64,000 nt of DNA, taken from Paenibacillus planticolens. Lineage in GTDB: Bacteria > Bacillota > Bacilli > Paenibacillales > NBRC-103111. Position 1 is the first letter of the stretch. Each line of letters begins with the position of its first letter. The notes under the pieces were generated by a model. That model searched no databases. It saw nothing but the letters and a program-made list of their open reading frames with translations, and was not told the origin of the DNA. Of the stretch, positions 23,840 to 32,780 are shown in pieces. The stretch is taken from assembly GCF_013141725.1 (NCBI RefSeq), contig NZ_WHNZ01000061.1, forward strand, positions 1 through 64,000, written 5' to 3'. A program made the position numbers and the translations under genes.

Positions 23840-24793
23840 TTATCGTAAAACGCTTCCGCCGTATAAAAAGCGGTTCTCCCATTGCTTTCCTTCGATCGTA
23901 TCGAACCGCACGCCACCGGATTCGACGGAGTACGTATGCAGTATGTTTCCATCCCCTAAATAAAGCGCAACATGCGTAATTGGTTCTTTAAAAGCATTCA
24001 TATTGGCATAGTCAGAAGCTTTGCTGCCTTTGTAGGAGCTGAAGAACATCAAGTCGCCACGCTTTAATTTCGTCCAATCTGTGCTAACAGGACCTAAGGA
24101 ACGAACAAACGTGCCTTGTGATGCTGAATCGCTCGGTACGGAGAAGCGTAAAGCATCCCAGAACATCGTTTGCACAAAATCCGAGCAATCGAACGTTGTC
24201 GTGTCGTTTCGGTCGGAACCATACTCGTACGGTGTTCCTAAGTAACTATTGCCTGCGGCAATAACGGCTTCAATCTCATCCGCCAGCGGCATATTGGGCA
24301 CTGCAACAGAGAAATCAGTTAGCATATATTTGCTGCTCGTGCTAACGTAACCGCTTGTACCGTTCGCGTCCTGGATTTTGTACCAACTGTCATTGACTTT
24401 ATCGGTTACGAGAACTTCTTCCCCTTTGCTTAGCATCCGAATAACTTTGGATCCGCTATCGGAAGAAGGAAGCGTGCGAAAGTTAACGCCATAAATGATT
24501 TGCGCATTGCTGATGATTTTTATGTATTTACTGTTCGTAGATACATAACCGATCACACCCTGAGCATCTTTGACTTTATACCAATTTGAAGAGACATAAT
24601 TCGTTACGGTTACTTTTTCATTTGCTTTCAGCAAACGGATCACATTGCTTGACGTGTTCGGTTGAGATCTAAAACTTACGCCCGAAACGATTTGCGCCTT
24701 GGTTGTAACACCCTCAGCAGCTGAAATTGCCGCTGGGAAAACAAAACTAAGCACTAAAGCAATCATGCTTAAAACCATCGTCCATTTTTTCAT
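23840..24793 (-). CDS. SH3 domain NlpC/P60 cell-wall hydrolase
   Basis: 317 residues with a signal peptide (about 1-26, cut near SAAEG). Two bacterial SH3 domains (about 30-92 and 95-157, each with VSFRSQPN/VNFRTLPS, a WYKV/WYKI strand and GYVST) would bind cell wall. The NlpC/P60 domain (about 175-317) has Cys in FDCSDFVQTM, His in ITHVALYLGDG and a third polar residue in ILHTYSVE, as in gamma-D-glutamyl-meso-DAP endopeptidases. It likely cuts stem peptides during growth or sporulation. Single gene. Confidence 0.92.
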   Translation of the reverse strand: MKKWTMVLSMIALVLSFVFPAAISAAEGVTTKAQIVSGVSFRSQPNTSSNVIRLLKANEKVTVTNYVSSNWYKVKDAQGVIGYVSTNSKYIKIISNAQIIYGVNFRTLPSSDSGSKVIRMLSKGEEVLVTDKVNDSWYKIQDANGTSGYVSTSSKYMLTDFSVAVPNMPLADEIEAVIAAGNSYLGTPYEYGSDRNDTTTFDCSDFVQTMFWDALRFSVPSDSASQGTFVRSLGPVSTDWTKLKRGDLMFFSSYKGSKASDYANMNAFKEPITHVALYLGDGNILHTYSVESGGVRFDTIEGKQWENRFLYGGSVLR

Positions 24794-24942
24794 CGCCTCA
24801 ACCGCTCTCCCATGCTGTCATATTTTTCGTTCATACCCTAATTATAGGTTCATTGTGTATTGAGCGAATATAGGCGAATGGTTGCGTTTTTTGTCGATTG
24901 CTTACTGGAGCTGCATGGCTGCGTACCTATTGACGATACGGT

Positions 24943-25236
24943 TTAATTTTCCACTTTACGGACCTCTGATTTTCGTGTAGGAAGCCAAAATAGAGCGTGA
25001 TTGGCGTCATTCTTCAGCTTCACATTGCACAGCTTCATCTCCCTTTCCTCAAGCTCGATAATTTGCCATTCCTCGGCAGCTAAACCTTCAATGGAGAGAA
25101 TAAAAGCATGCACTTGCTCCTCAGCTTCCTCTCGCTCGGACCAATATTTCACGCCATAATAAGCAAGATCATAATTATTGACCAGTGTGCATGTGTAGAG
25201 CTGATCTGTTCTTTTGTTTTGCATAACAAAGGGCAT
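24943..25236 (-). CDS. Hypothetical protein (97 aa)
   Basis: No domain recognised. It contains Tyr/Trp-rich CTLVNNYDLAYYGVKYWSEREEAEEQ, then Glu-rich IIELEEREMKL and a basic tail. The ATG at 25236 follows GGAGG by eight bases; an upstream ATG overlaps the ribosome site. It starts right after the oxidoreductase terminator on the same strand. Confidence 0.65.
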   Translation of the reverse strand: MPFVMQNKRTDQLYTCTLVNNYDLAYYGVKYWSEREEAEEQVHAFILSIEGLAAEEWQIIELEEREMKLCNVKLKNDANHALFWLPTRKSEVRKVEN

Positions 25237-25252
25237 CACGGTTTCCTCCATC

Positions 25253-25287
25253 AAAAAGGCACATTCACCGCACAGGGTGAACGTGCC
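25253..25287 (-). terminator. Terminator of the oxoacid oxidoreductase operon
   Basis: GGCACATTCACC (25258-25269) pairs with GGTGAACGTGCC (25276-25287), followed by a T run on the minus strand. Confidence 0.85.
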
Positions 25288-25299
25288 TGGTTCATATCA

Positions 25300-27603
25300 T
25301 TACAAATAAGCGTTCTCGTGCTTTGCTTTCAATCGATTCCAACGGCGCTCGACTTCGACCTCGAACGATTTGAGAGAGCCCTCATATTCCGGCTTCGTCA
25401 TATGCTTCGTTTTCCCCATCGTTTTCAGCCAATCGGCAAGTGGAATCTTCTTGTTCTTATCCTCAGGGTTGTAAGTGAGGGTCGTTATCCCATGCTCGAC
25501 TTCATACAGCGGGAAGAAACAGGAATCTACCGCAGCGCCGACAATGTTCGATCCCTCTTGATCATCGGACAACCAGTTGAGCGGGCAGGCAATCAGAATC
25601 TTGCCGTACACCAATCCTTCATTCTGGGCGTACCACTGCGCTTTCGCCGCCTTTTTCACGAGATCCTGCGGGTAGGCCTCAGATCCGGTAAAGACATATG
25701 GAATATGCGTGGCCGCCATAATTTGCGCAGTATCCTTATGGTGGAACACTTTACCGCCTTGATGTTTCCCGACATTCGAAGTCGACGTCCGATGGCCCAT
25801 CGGCGTAGAATAGGACAGCTGAGCGCCGGTATTCATGTATCCCTCGTTATCATACTCGAGGATAATCATTTTATGGTTGCGCAGTGCAGCGCCAATGGCC
25901 GGCCCCATGCCGATATCCATCCCGCCGTCGCCTGTAATCATGACGAAAGTGAAGTCGTCCTTCAAGCCCAGATGATCGAGCTCTCCGCGCCGTTTGCGCT
26001 CCCAGAACATCTCAACAACCCCTGACAGCGTTGCGGCACCGTTCTGGAACAGGTTATGGATATATGTCGCCTTATGGGCTGAGTACGGATAGCCCGTCGT
26101 AACGACCATCGCACAGCCGGTATGGAAGATCGATACAATATCGCCTTCTATGCCTTTGAAAAACAGCTCCAAGCCCGAGAAAATGCCGCAGCCCGGACAT
26201 GCACCGTGACCCGGAGCGATACGCTTCGGCTTTTTGGTCAGTGCACGCAGCGGCGGGATGCGAACGTTCAGCTTGCCTGAGGTCTCATCCGGCGTCACCG
26301 TAATGAGTCCCGTCTTCAAGTCCTCATACTTCATCGGCGTCAGTACCCTCTTCGGCGCTTTGGCCGGGTCGCCCGGCGTGTGACCGTAGTAATCGAAGGG
26401 CACTTCCACCTTGCCGCTTTGTACAGCGTCAATGGCAAATTGGAACAGATTATGCCCGTCTTCGGCATAAAAGTCCTTGCCGCCTAAGCCGTAGATGCGG
26501 CTTATCACAAGCGTATCTCTGTTCCCGTGGGTGAACAGCGCCGCTTTAATTTCATTGACCATATTGCCTCCATGGCCGCCGTACGAATCCGCGCGATCGC
26601 CTACGGTGATCGCCTTCACGTTTTGCAAAGCATCCGCAATCTGCTTGGCGGGGAAAGGACGGATCATATTCGGTGCGATGGATCCCGCTTTAATGCCCTT
26701 CTCGCGGAGCTGGTCGACGACGTCTTTGATGATTTCGGAGGCCGAATTCATCAGGAACACCGCGACTTCCGCATCCTCCATCCGATACAGCTCCAGAATC
26801 GGATAGTCACGCCCGGTTAATTCGGCATATTCCTGCCGAATGCGGTCATATACGCCTTCGGCGTTGTACATCGCCATAGACTGCTGGTAACAGTTATTAA
26901 TGTAATCCGGTTCATTCATATAAGGACCGACCGTGATCGGGTTGTTTCGATCCAAAGTATCCGGGAAGCCTTTCGGCTGCTCGCCGATAAAAGCGTGGAC
27001 ATCATCTCGATGTGCAAACGTTTGCACTCTGCGCTTCTGGTGGGACGTGAAATACCCGTCCGAAGCAACCAATACCGGCAAGCGCACCGCCGGATCTTCC
27101 GCCAGTTTCAACGCGATAATGTTCATATCGTAGACGGATTGGGGATCACGGCACATTACAATGGGCCATCCCGTATTTAAGGCATAATACAAATCCGAGT
27201 GATCCCCGTGAATGTTCAAGGGACCTGAAACGGACCGGCATACCAGGTTCATTACCATTGGGAAACGTGTACCGGATTGTACCGGCATTTGTTCCAACAT
27301 ATACAAATAACCGTTGGCGCTTGTCGCGTTAAATACGCGGCCGCCAGCAGTTGAAGCTCCATAGCATATACCTGCAGATCCGTGCTCGCCGTCAGCCGGG
27401 ATGAGCACAATATCATGTTGTCCGTTGGACTTCATAAGATCTAGGAATTGGGCTACTTCCGTGGATGGAGAAATCGGGAAATATCCCATGACATGATAAT
27501 TAATTTGATGAGCTGCATAAGCAGCCATCTCGTTGCCTGATTCGTATACAATGCGTTGCTCTACCTTGGCCTGCCCTAATTCCTTCTTAATATCAATGGA
27601 CAT
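25300..27603 (-). CDS. 2-oxoacid:ferredoxin oxidoreductase, fused alpha and beta chains
   Basis: 767 residues. The alpha part (about 1-430) has GYFPISPSTEVAQF, PADGEHGSAGICYGAS and the domain II/III core NMIRPFPAKQI. The beta part (about 470-767) holds GACPGCG and HTGCAMV (Fe-S cysteines) plus the thiamine diphosphate loop GDGGMDIGMGPAIGAAL with EYDNEGYMNTGAQ. It oxidises a 2-oxoacid to acyl-CoA and CO2 with ferredoxin; pyruvate or a branched-chain oxoacid is most likely. With the gene upstream it forms a two-gene enzyme in which four classical subunits are merged into two chains. A second, KorAB-type system is at 35-37.7 kb. Confidence 0.88.
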   Translation of the reverse strand: MSIDIKKELGQAKVEQRIVYESGNEMAAYAAHQINYHVMGYFPISPSTEVAQFLDLMKSNGQHDIVLIPADGEHGSAGICYGASTAGGRVFNATSANGYLYMLEQMPVQSGTRFPMVMNLVCRSVSGPLNIHGDHSDLYYALNTGWPIVMCRDPQSVYDMNIIALKLAEDPAVRLPVLVASDGYFTSHQKRRVQTFAHRDDVHAFIGEQPKGFPDTLDRNNPITVGPYMNEPDYINNCYQQSMAMYNAEGVYDRIRQEYAELTGRDYPILELYRMEDAEVAVFLMNSASEIIKDVVDQLREKGIKAGSIAPNMIRPFPAKQIADALQNVKAITVGDRADSYGGHGGNMVNEIKAALFTHGNRDTLVISRIYGLGGKDFYAEDGHNLFQFAIDAVQSGKVEVPFDYYGHTPGDPAKAPKRVLTPMKYEDLKTGLITVTPDETSGKLNVRIPPLRALTKKPKRIAPGHGACPGCGIFSGLELFFKGIEGDIVSIFHTGCAMVVTTGYPYSAHKATYIHNLFQNGAATLSGVVEMFWERKRRGELDHLGLKDDFTFVMITGDGGMDIGMGPAIGAALRNHKMIILEYDNEGYMNTGAQLSYSTPMGHRTSTSNVGKHQGGKVFHHKDTAQIMAATHIPYVFTGSEAYPQDLVKKAAKAQWYAQNEGLVYGKILIACPLNWLSDDQEGSNIVGAAVDSCFFPLYEVEHGITTLTYNPEDKNKKIPLADWLKTMGKTKHMTKPEYEGSLKSFEVEVERRWNRLKAKHENAYL

Positions 27604-27637
27604 ACGAGTAGTTCCACCCTTCTCCCATAAATACTCT

Positions 27638-28648
27638 CTAAGAGTTTGCAGCTAGATTGAAGCGATGTGGCATACGGTGATTATCGGCATAACCGTCTAC
27701 TTCCCGCTCATCTGTGAGCGCTTCGGTCGGACAAGCCTGTACACATTTGAGGCAGCCTTTGCAGTATTGATAGTCAATGCCCTGCAGAAACATTTGCGGA
27801 CGTCCTTTTTTGTCCGGGAGCTCATCCCACACAAAGCAGAAATCCGGGCAAACATTATCACAAGAAGCACAGTGAATACATTTATCTTCATGGAAATGCG
27901 GCATCATCCCCGCACGGGAAATACTTAAATCCTTCAGAATACTGTTGCCTGGATTTGAAATAACTCCACCGATCGTTTGTGTCTCGTACCCGAGCACAGG
28001 CGTATCGAAGCGGACGAAATCAGGCATGGTCTCCCCTTCTGGAAGCGCATACGACTGGAATTGTACCTCGTTATACCCGCGGTCGAACGTCCGTAAGGCA
28101 GGTGCAACAGCCAGAGGATATTTCTTCTCCAACGATTTGCGAATTACGCCTCTCATGACATCCGGATCAAGGAAATCACATAACCGGAACAGCGCGCCAA
28201 GCATCGCCATGTTAACGCGGTTCTTCTCCTCCAGCGATATGCCGATCGCATCAATCACGGCGATCGTGCCTCCTCTGAGCTTCATCTTTTCCTTGAGCTC
28301 ATCAGGCGTTTTGGTTGAATTTACTAATACGGTACTATCCTCATAGATGCCACTGATAACGTTTACAGTTTTGGAAAGCGATTCATGAAAAACACCAACA
28401 ACATGCGGTCGTTCAACGGGTGATGTATCCCGTATTTGCGTATCCATGTCACAAAACCGGATATGTGCTTTCACTGCCGATCCTTTCTTCTCAGAACCAT
28501 AAGAAGAAAAACTAACTCCGTTTAATCCAACCCCGACAACTCCTGCTTCCGCCAGCATCTTGCCTGCCAGATTGGCGCCGAGACCGCCGATGGATTCCAG
28601 CCTTATCTCGAAAAATCCGAGATCGTTCAATTTAGGTAAAGTTACCAT
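27638..28648 (-). CDS. 2-oxoacid:ferredoxin oxidoreductase, fused gamma chain and ferredoxin domain
   Basis: About 336 residues; ATG at 28648 follows GGAGACC. The gamma domain (about 1-185) has FEIRLESIGGLGANLAGKML, the CoA-side Rossmann-like fold, and GSEKKGSAVKAHIRF. The C-terminal part has two [4Fe-4S] motifs, CIHCASCDNVCP and CKGCLKCVQACP (about 260-312), equal to a separate delta subunit in other enzymes. It would pass electrons from the thiamine/Fe-S centre of the alpha-beta chain to ferredoxin. It is the first gene of the operon, 34 bases before the alpha-beta gene. Confidence 0.88.
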   Translation of the reverse strand: MVTLPKLNDLGFFEIRLESIGGLGANLAGKMLAEAGVVGVGLNGVSFSSYGSEKKGSAVKAHIRFCDMDTQIRDTSPVERPHVVGVFHESLSKTVNVISGIYEDSTVLVNSTKTPDELKEKMKLRGGTIAVIDAIGISLEEKNRVNMAMLGALFRLCDFLDPDVMRGVIRKSLEKKYPLAVAPALRTFDRGYNEVQFQSYALPEGETMPDFVRFDTPVLGYETQTIGGVISNPGNSILKDLSISRAGMMPHFHEDKCIHCASCDNVCPDFCFVWDELPDKKGRPQMFLQGIDYQYCKGCLKCVQACPTEALTDEREVDGYADNHRMPHRFNLAANS

Positions 28649-28763
28649 GCAAGGTCTCCTTTCAAAAATGAACTGCATAAAGAATGAATAGTATGAATAG
28701 TAAATCTACTATCATTGTAACAAGAAATCGCTGGTAATCAACCTTTTTTTAACCCGGAGCCAC

Positions 28764-28943
28764 TTACAGCAAATAATCGATGATAAGGCCGCACTTCCCC
28801 AAATAGAAGCTTGTTGTCGCTTCTTTATCCGCTTCATCTTCATGACAGCCCTTTTCAGCCTCTTCGCACTCTTCACATACGTTGACAAAATCATCGTCAA
28901 TCGGATTAAAGACAACACCGCAAACATGTGAGCACGCCCTCAT
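28764..28943 (-). CDS. Small CxxC protein
   Basis: 59 residues with Cys at 4, 8, 23, 26, 33 and 51, including VCEECEE, which suggests a zinc site. Acidic. The ATG at 28943 has GAGGAG eight bases before it. It precedes the oxidoreductase operon by about 115 bases on the same strand and may share its transcript. A longer shadow frame overlaps it and is rejected. Function unknown. Confidence 0.5.
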   Translation of the reverse strand: MRACSHVCGVVFNPIDDDFVNVCEECEEAEKGCHEDEADKEATTSFYLGKCGLIIDYLL

Positions 28944-29080
28944 CCTCATCTCTCCTCGTTTTCAAATCCCGCGAATTTGTAAACGCTTGCATTCAATGTA
29001 TCTCCTATTATACAGCCGTTTATAGCGATAACACCATAAGTCTTTATCAAATCTTTAGCATTCAAAATAAGCCCTTTCTC

Positions 29081-29108
29081 TTGATTAGGTCTATTTCTGT
29101 GAGATAAT
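29081..29108 (+). promoter_or_regulatory. SigA-type promoter of the KinB-like kinase gene
   Basis: TTGATT and GATAAT with a 16-base spacer, about 50 bases before the TTG start codon. Confidence 0.55.
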
Positions 29109-29157
29109 GTAGAAATAACAAAGATAATGTCGGACATTTGGAAAGGATGGCACTATT

Positions 29158-30405
29158 TTGCTCCATTCAATCATTTCCCATGAACTGCATGGACTCTTCT
29201 ACCTCTTCAGTGCTGCATTAATCCATCTGGTTCTTACCCCTATATTCATTTACAAAAAGCATCAGCGAAATCTATTATTTGGGCTTCTCCTCGTCATCTT
29301 AATGAATGTTTACTGGCATTTTGAAGAGATCGACCCTCTCATCTATTCGCTCCACTTGCTACCGCTATCATTGACGGCGATCATTATATTTGCCGGATTT
29401 ATACCTGCTGCGATGACATGGATCTGTTTTAATATAGGCTGCTTCCTTGTTTTGAATTATTATTGGCAACCGGCATTGCTTAGCAGTGCGTTTATCTTAG
29501 TTGGCAGTTATTTTGTTAGACATAAAACCAATCAGATGAAGCTTAAAATCAAGTTATGTTATGCAGCAGGTTTGCTTAGCATATACGAAATATTGTATGC
29601 GCTGCTTGCGACTCATACCCAAACTTACTTCTCTCTGTATGTTTTATACACCATTTTGTTTACTTTTATTTCACTCTTGGTATTGATCATAGTCATCTTC
29701 CATGTAATGAGGCACGAATTTATTAGGGAGCGGCTCGTCGCCTTAGAAAAGGATCGCATGGTCGGCCAACTGGCAGCCACGATCTCTCATGAGATTCGAA
29801 ATCCGTTAACTTCAATCCGTGGTTTTCTGCAGCTTTTAGATCAGAAAGAACTTTCTATGTATGATCAGAAGCGGTATATTGAACTGGCGCTATCCGGCGT
29901 TGATCAGGCGAACACCATCATCAATGATTATTTGAACTATGCCAAACCGTCAACAGGACTGCAGGAACAATTGGATATCAAAAAGGAATTAGAAGCAACG
30001 CTTCGATTCATCTCTCCTTATGCGTCAGACCATCAGGTCGTGATCGAAATCACTCACGATAACGAGATCCCTCTCTACATCCTTGGAGAATCCAAAAAAC
30101 TCCGGCAGTGCTTGATGAATTTGGTTAAGAATGCGATCGAATCCATGCCAAACGGCGGTCTCATTTCCATGCGAACCTGCAAACTGCCGGGTGCCGTCCA
30201 GATTTTGATTACCGATACAGGCGTTGGAATGACAAAAGAGCAAATAGATTCGCTCGGGATGCCGTTCTTTACAACCAAAGAACAAGGAACCGGGCTTGGA
30301 CTTGTCGTCGTCATGAGCATTATCAAAATGATGAACGGAACCATTTCTTTCAGCAGCTCCTTGAATCAAGGCACGGAATGCTCCATCCTGTTTCAACAAA
30401 AATAG
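29158..30405 (+). CDS. Membrane sensor histidine kinase, KinB/sporulation type
   Basis: 415 residues; the start is TTG at 29158, with GAAAGGATGG seven bases before it. Five or six hydrophobic helices fill residues 8-185 with almost no extracellular domain, as in KinB and the 5TM receptor kinases. Then HisKA with phospho-acceptor His in ISHEIRNPLTSIRGF (about 211) and HATPase with N box NLVKNAIES, G1 DTGVGM and G2 GTGLGLVVV. In Bacilli such kinases feed the Spo0F phosphorelay that starts sporulation. No partner regulator is adjacent, as expected for an orphan phosphorelay kinase. Confidence 0.88.
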   Translation: MLHSIISHELHGLFYLFSAALIHLVLTPIFIYKKHQRNLLFGLLLVILMNVYWHFEEIDPLIYSLHLLPLSLTAIIIFAGFIPAAMTWICFNIGCFLVLNYYWQPALLSSAFILVGSYFVRHKTNQMKLKIKLCYAAGLLSIYEILYALLATHTQTYFSLYVLYTILFTFISLLVLIIVIFHVMRHEFIRERLVALEKDRMVGQLAATISHEIRNPLTSIRGFLQLLDQKELSMYDQKRYIELALSGVDQANTIINDYLNYAKPSTGLQEQLDIKKELEATLRFISPYASDHQVVIEITHDNEIPLYILGESKKLRQCLMNLVKNAIESMPNGGLISMRTCKLPGAVQILITDTGVGMTKEQIDSLGMPFFTTKEQGTGLGLVVVMSIIKMMNGTISFSSSLNQGTECSILFQQK

Positions 30406-30494
30406 GTACCAAGACCCTCCATTAACATGGAAGATGATCTGTGTTATTCTGTTATGACAAGCATTCATCATGACACGTGAAGGAGGGCTTTGCC

Positions 30495-30893
30495 ATGCAT
30501 TCAGATTTCATTCAGATCAAATCGCTGGAAGGCGACTTGAAAATGTCTCATAAAAAAAAGGACTACGGTCTGACGGTCACGACCAAAGAACTGATCTTTC
30601 ACAAACCGCACGTGAATTATTATTTCAAACTTGACCAGATCATCTCTATTGTTCCCTATGATAATTCGACGCTCAAAACCATTACATTCGTCAACGCCCG
30701 GTCTTCTAACCAAGAATCCACCCATCTGGCTCCTGGCTCAGAACACTTCCGCATTTATGTACAAGGCGCTACGGTTCATAACCGCAGTGGTTTGTTTGAA
30801 ATTGGGCCCATTGATGTCATTCTCCCTATTTATCCAATTATGATGAAAGCTATATCAGAATGCCTGCAGCGTACGGGGCTGACTGTCTTCTAA
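30495..30893 (+). CDS. Hypothetical protein (132 aa)
   Basis: The ATG at 30495 follows AGGAGGGCTTTGCC; the frame extends upstream to a GTG that lies too near the ribosome site. Pattern: strand-rich, LKMSHKKKDYGLTVTTKELIFH, then IISIVPYDNSTLKTITFVN and a C-terminal helix. It resembles a PH-like or small beta-barrel domain, but I do not recognise the family. It lies 90 bases after the kinase gene and ends in a clear terminator, so the two may be one operon. Confidence 0.68.
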   Translation: MHSDFIQIKSLEGDLKMSHKKKDYGLTVTTKELIFHKPHVNYYFKLDQIISIVPYDNSTLKTITFVNARSSNQESTHLAPGSEHFRIYVQGATVHNRSGLFEIGPIDVILPIYPIMMKAISECLQRTGLTVF

Positions 30894-30899
30894 TACGTC

Positions 30900-30946
30900 A
30901 AAAAAGCAAAAGCTGAGAACATTTCTTTCTCGCCTTTGCTTTTTTT
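30900..30946 (+). terminator. Bidirectional terminator
   Basis: AAAAAAGCAAAAGCTGAGAA pairs with TTCTCGCCTTTGCTTTTTT. It serves the plus-strand gene ending at 30893 and the minus-strand phosphatase ending at 30957. Confidence 0.85.
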
Positions 30947-30956
30947 GTTTGTATGG

Positions 30957-31442
30957 CTAGGATAGCTGTTCCTTTTCGATAATAAAAGCGAGTAATCGTG
31001 CGCAGCTCTCTTCCACCATCTCGTAAACTTCTTGAAAATTCCCGGTATAATACGGGTCAGGTACATCTTTATTCGTACGCCCAGGCGCAAAATCCAACAA
31101 CTTATGAATGGAAGCCCGCTTCTCGCCAGCAACCGGTGCCGGAGCAAATCCAGCCAAATTACGGACATTGCTCTCATCCATCGCCACGATGTATGTAAAC
31201 TGCACGAAATCATCCGATGTGACTTGTCTCGCTTGCATTCCCTTGTAATCAATCTGATTTTTATCCAAAATGTCTCTTGTTCCTTGATGCGGCGGATGCC
31301 CGATGTGCCAGTCCCCGGTGCCAGCTGAATCAATAGCTATGACATGAGCAAGCCCCGCCTGCTTGACCTGGTGCCGAAACAACGCTTCCGCCATGGGGGA
31401 GCGGCAAATATTTCCTAAACAAACGAATAAGACCTGGATCAT
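30957..31442 (-). CDS. Low molecular weight protein tyrosine phosphatase
   Basis: 161 residues, full length. The P-loop VCLGNICRSPMAEAL (Cys about 8, Arg about 14) is at the N-terminus and the general acid Asp is in VPDPYYTGNF (about 127-133). It removes phosphate from phosphotyrosine, and arginine-phosphate specificity (YwlE group) is possible: the residue after Cys-Leu-Gly-Asn is Ile, as in tyrosine-specific members, rather than Thr. It overlaps the end of the ABC ATPase gene by four bases (ATGA), so the two are translated together. Confidence 0.92.
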   Translation of the reverse strand: MIQVLFVCLGNICRSPMAEALFRHQVKQAGLAHVIAIDSAGTGDWHIGHPPHQGTRDILDKNQIDYKGMQARQVTSDDFVQFTYIVAMDESNVRNLAGFAPAPVAGEKRASIHKLLDFAPGRTNKDVPDPYYTGNFQEVYEMVEESCARLLAFIIEKEQLS

Positions 31443-32173
31443 ACTTCACCAAATACGAGCTTTTTCTCACGCATTGTTAACGCTCTGGCGGGGATATCGA
31501 GTACAATTTTACCTTCAGATATTCCCCAAATGCGTGTTGCAAATCGCTCCGCTAATTCTACCTTATGCAGGGTCGCGATTACGCTCATATTCCTATCTTT
31601 GCATAATGATTTCAAATCCTGAAGAATATATTCCGTCGATTTCGGGTCCAGTCCTGATACCGGTTCATCGGCAACCAGCACTTTAGGTCCTAAAATCAAA
31701 GCTTTGGCAATCGCTACACGCTGCTGCTCGCCGCCGCTAAGCTGACCTACCTTCTTGTCTCCTTTATCGAGCAGGCCCACTTTTTCCAAATAGTCCATGC
31801 TGTCCACATGTTCATCTCGGGATGTCAGGCCTGTTAATACTCGCAAGGGCGTTTGGAAAACTCTCCCCATCATCACATTTTTGACAGCGCTTTTATTTCG
31901 GTTCAGCGCAGGTTTTTCTTCAAGGAAAGCGAAATCCTTGCCTAGTTTGAAACGCTCCCACGGGCCCGGCTTTGAGATATCGTTGGAATGATAGATGAGT
32001 TGGCCGCTTGTCCACTTTTCTTGATGACTGATGCAGCGCAGTAAGGTTGTTTTGCCGCTCCCGCTGCTTCCAATGACGGCGATAAACTCGCCCTCATCCA
32101 CTTGAAAGCTGATTTGAGAAAGCACTTGATTGTCCGGCGGATATACTTTACTTAGATTGCGTACGGTCAGCAT
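31439..32173 (-). CDS. PhnC-type ABC transporter ATPase without permease
   Basis: 244 residues; ATG at 32173 follows GGAGGGG, and the frame extension to 32263 has no ribosome site. Walker A is GSSGSGKTTLL (about 36-46), signature LSGGEQQRVAIAKAL (about 147), Walker B VLVADEPVSGLDPKS and switch His in TLHKVELAERFATR. The LHxVELA-FATR stretch and overall pattern match PhnC phosphonate ATPases. No PhnD or PhnE gene is nearby; instead it is joined to a tyrosine phosphatase and preceded by ricA. A non-transport or remote-partner role is possible. Confidence 0.85.
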   Translation of the reverse strand: MLTVRNLSKVYPPDNQVLSQISFQVDEGEFIAVIGSSGSGKTTLLRCISHQEKWTSGQLIYHSNDISKPGPWERFKLGKDFAFLEEKPALNRNKSAVKNVMMGRVFQTPLRVLTGLTSRDEHVDSMDYLEKVGLLDKGDKKVGQLSGGEQQRVAIAKALILGPKVLVADEPVSGLDPKSTEYILQDLKSLCKDRNMSVIATLHKVELAERFATRIWGISEGKIVLDIPARALTMREKKLVFGEV

Positions 32174-32281
32174 GACATCCCCTCCTTCATGAATCCAATT
32201 GTTGATTTTGGAAAAAATCGCCCTCACATCAAGCTGGAGCCTGATTAGACGGCGATTCTCCATTCCCCGCAGGAAGTCATC

Positions 32282-32752
32282 TTAGTCACAAGATGTCGGC
32301 GCTTCAGCAGTTCCTGCTTCTACATTGATTTTGTCGGAGATTGTATCACGGACGACCGACATCACAAGCTGCAACAAATAATTGATATCGTCTTGTGTTT
32401 GTTTGAATTCACTTACAATCGGAATGCCATCCAGTTCATCTTGCAGAACTTCGATTTCATTCTCAATTTTTTGAACCATTTTCTCATTTTTGAATGTCTG
32501 GAATGCGACGATTTCTTTTTGCTTCTTTTTAATCGAACTAATCAACACCTGAATATCAGGGTTATTTGCAATTTGCTTCTCGGCCTTTTGATAAAATTGC
32601 ACTTCATTCGAAGTCGTCAACAAATTGGCCAGTTCCTTGGCTTTATCCAAAATATCTTCACGAACGATCATTTCCGTATTCGTAAACTCCTCCACTTTGA
32701 AAGCATGAGGCTGGTTATCGTTATGTTGATGATCACATTGGGACATTCTCAT
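32282..32752 (-). CDS. ricA: RicA (YmcA) family regulator of RNase Y
   Basis: About 156 residues of the YlbF/YmcA helical family (DKAKELANLLTTSNEVQFYQ, NPDIQVLISSIKKKQKE). It carries extra Cys at both ends (SQCDHQH near 4, SCD at the C-terminus), matching reports that RicA with RicF and RicT holds [4Fe-4S] clusters. The Ric complex adjusts RNase Y cuts in polycistronic mRNA, competence and sporulation. It follows miaB by 29 bases, the same order as ymcB-ymcA in B. subtilis. RNase Y itself is encoded at 40.2-41.8 kb. Confidence 0.85.
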   Translation of the reverse strand: MRMSQCDHQHNDNQPHAFKVEEFTNTEMIVREDILDKAKELANLLTTSNEVQFYQKAEKQIANNPDIQVLISSIKKKQKEIVAFQTFKNEKMVQKIENEIEVLQDELDGIPIVSEFKQTQDDINYLLQLVMSVVRDTISDKINVEAGTAEAPTSCD

Positions 32753-32780
32753 ACACACTCCTATCTATATTAACAACGAC

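Noticed and set aside
28712..28927. 71-residue frame overlapping the CxxC protein
   Set aside because: It is Arg/Lys/Ile-rich without a ribosome site; the other frame has GAGGAG and a Cys pattern.
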